Source: Deltaproteobacteria bacterium (GTDB taxonomy: Bacteria; Desulfobacterota; Binatia; Binatales; Binataceae). Taken from it: a DNA stretch of 5,306 bases. Below the pieces are notes generated by a model. That model did not search any database and was not told the DNA's origin. It worked only from the letters and a program-made list of their open reading frames with translations. The translations under genes were made by a program, and so were the position numbers. The DNA is taken from contig JAJZAG010000031.1 in NCBI GenBank assembly GCA_021799555.1, positions 1-5,306 on the forward strand. Reading direction: 5' to 3'. Of this stretch, positions 4,978-5,306 are shown in pieces; the first letter of the stretch is position 1; every line of letters starts with the position of its first letter.

Positions 4978-5306
4978 TCAATCATCGAGTAGTTCCGCAA
5001 GCACTCGGGCCGGATGATCGCGCGGGTCAACTTGACTATAAATTCGAGAGATACGACCGTTTTCATCGATAAGAAAACTGACGCGCTCGGCAGCCAGTGC
5101 TTTGCGGTCGGTGCATGCGCCAAAAGCGAGAGCGATCTCACGCGATGAATCAGTCAGCAATGGAAACTTGAAGTCGTTCGCTCGCGCAAATGCCGCATTC
5201 GCCTCGACAGAGTCAAAGCTCACACCAAGGATCTGAATCTCGGCTTCATCGTAGTAACATTGATGATCGCGAAAGCCGCGGCCTTCAGTAGTACAACCGG
5301 GCGTAC
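4978..5306 (-). CDS. Peroxiredoxin of the PrxQ/Bcp type, partial at 5' end
   Basis: The last 108 residues of a thiol peroxidase whose start lies beyond the right edge. The reading frame is open to the edge and opens with TPGCTTEGRGFRD, the active-site loop with the peroxidatic cysteine at codon 5295-5293. The rest follows the Bcp/PrxQ pattern: ILGVSFDSVEAN, FPLLTD, then ERVSFLIDENG, which carries the conserved arginine of the active site, and a final helix. The enzyme reduces hydrogen peroxide and organic hydroperoxides in the cytoplasm. In E. coli Bcp a resolving cysteine lies five residues after the peroxidatic one; here that codon (5280-5278) is arginine. Two other cysteines remain, 12 residues downstream (5259-5257) and in FGAC (5115-5113). 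A GTG at 5223 is internal, not the start. It is followed by a 312-bp gap, so cotranscription with the activator is doubtful. Confidence 0.9.
   Translation of the reverse strand, partial: TPGCTTEGRGFRDHQCYYDEAEIQILGVSFDSVEANAAFARANDFKFPLLTDSSREIALAFGACTDRKALAAERVSFLIDENGRISRIYSQVDPRDHPARVLAELLDD

Noticed and set aside
4881..5141. Minus-strand 86-codon open frame over the peroxiredoxin 3' end
   Set aside because: It is out of frame with the clear peroxiredoxin sequence and shows no family motif.

Overview
The window is a fragment of a moderately GC-rich (about 55-60% by eye) bacterial chromosome. All six supported genes lie on the minus strand. A sigma-54 activator, an ECF sigma factor with a zinc-type anti-sigma partner, and a protein with a cleavable signal peptide point to a Gram-negative-type bacterium. 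The sequence alone does not fix the phylum; soil or deltaproteobacteria-like, acidobacterial or Binatota-like lineages are guesses. I see no insertion sequence, CRISPR array, tRNA, rRNA or phage gene.

Layout in the direction of transcription (from high to low coordinates): (1) 5306-4978, the 3' part of a PrxQ/Bcp-type peroxiredoxin, cut by the window edge; (2) 4977-4666, a 312-bp gap with a palindrome and a weak promoter candidate; (3) 4665-3430, a sigma-54-dependent activator with a complete AAA+ domain and Fis-type helix-turn-helix but no receiver or sensor domain; (4) a strong hairpin, then 3376-3062, a small secreted alpha-helical protein of unknown function; (5) a 266-bp gap with GC-rich alternative RNA helices; (6) 2795-1635, XdhC/CoxI-family molybdenum-enzyme maturation factor, followed directly by 1681-1019, a MocA-like nucleotidyltransferase; (7) after 116 bp, 902-267, an ECF sigma factor whose stop codon overlaps the start of a zinc-finger (ZAS) anti-sigma factor that runs off the left edge.

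Two functional pairs are clear. XdhC and the MocA-like enzyme would make and insert the molybdopterin-cytosine-dinucleotide cofactor (sulfurated form) for a xanthine-oxidase-family hydroxylase, whose own subunits are not in view. The sigma and anti-sigma genes form a translationally coupled envelope or redox stress switch. The peroxiredoxin, the sensorless activator and the small secreted protein are co-oriented, but nothing in the sequence proves that they work together. Most of the window is ordinary. The points most worth a second look are the sensorless activator with a GAFTDA loop, the peroxiredoxin without the usual resolving cysteine, the structured region ahead of xdhC, and the unrecognised secreted protein.
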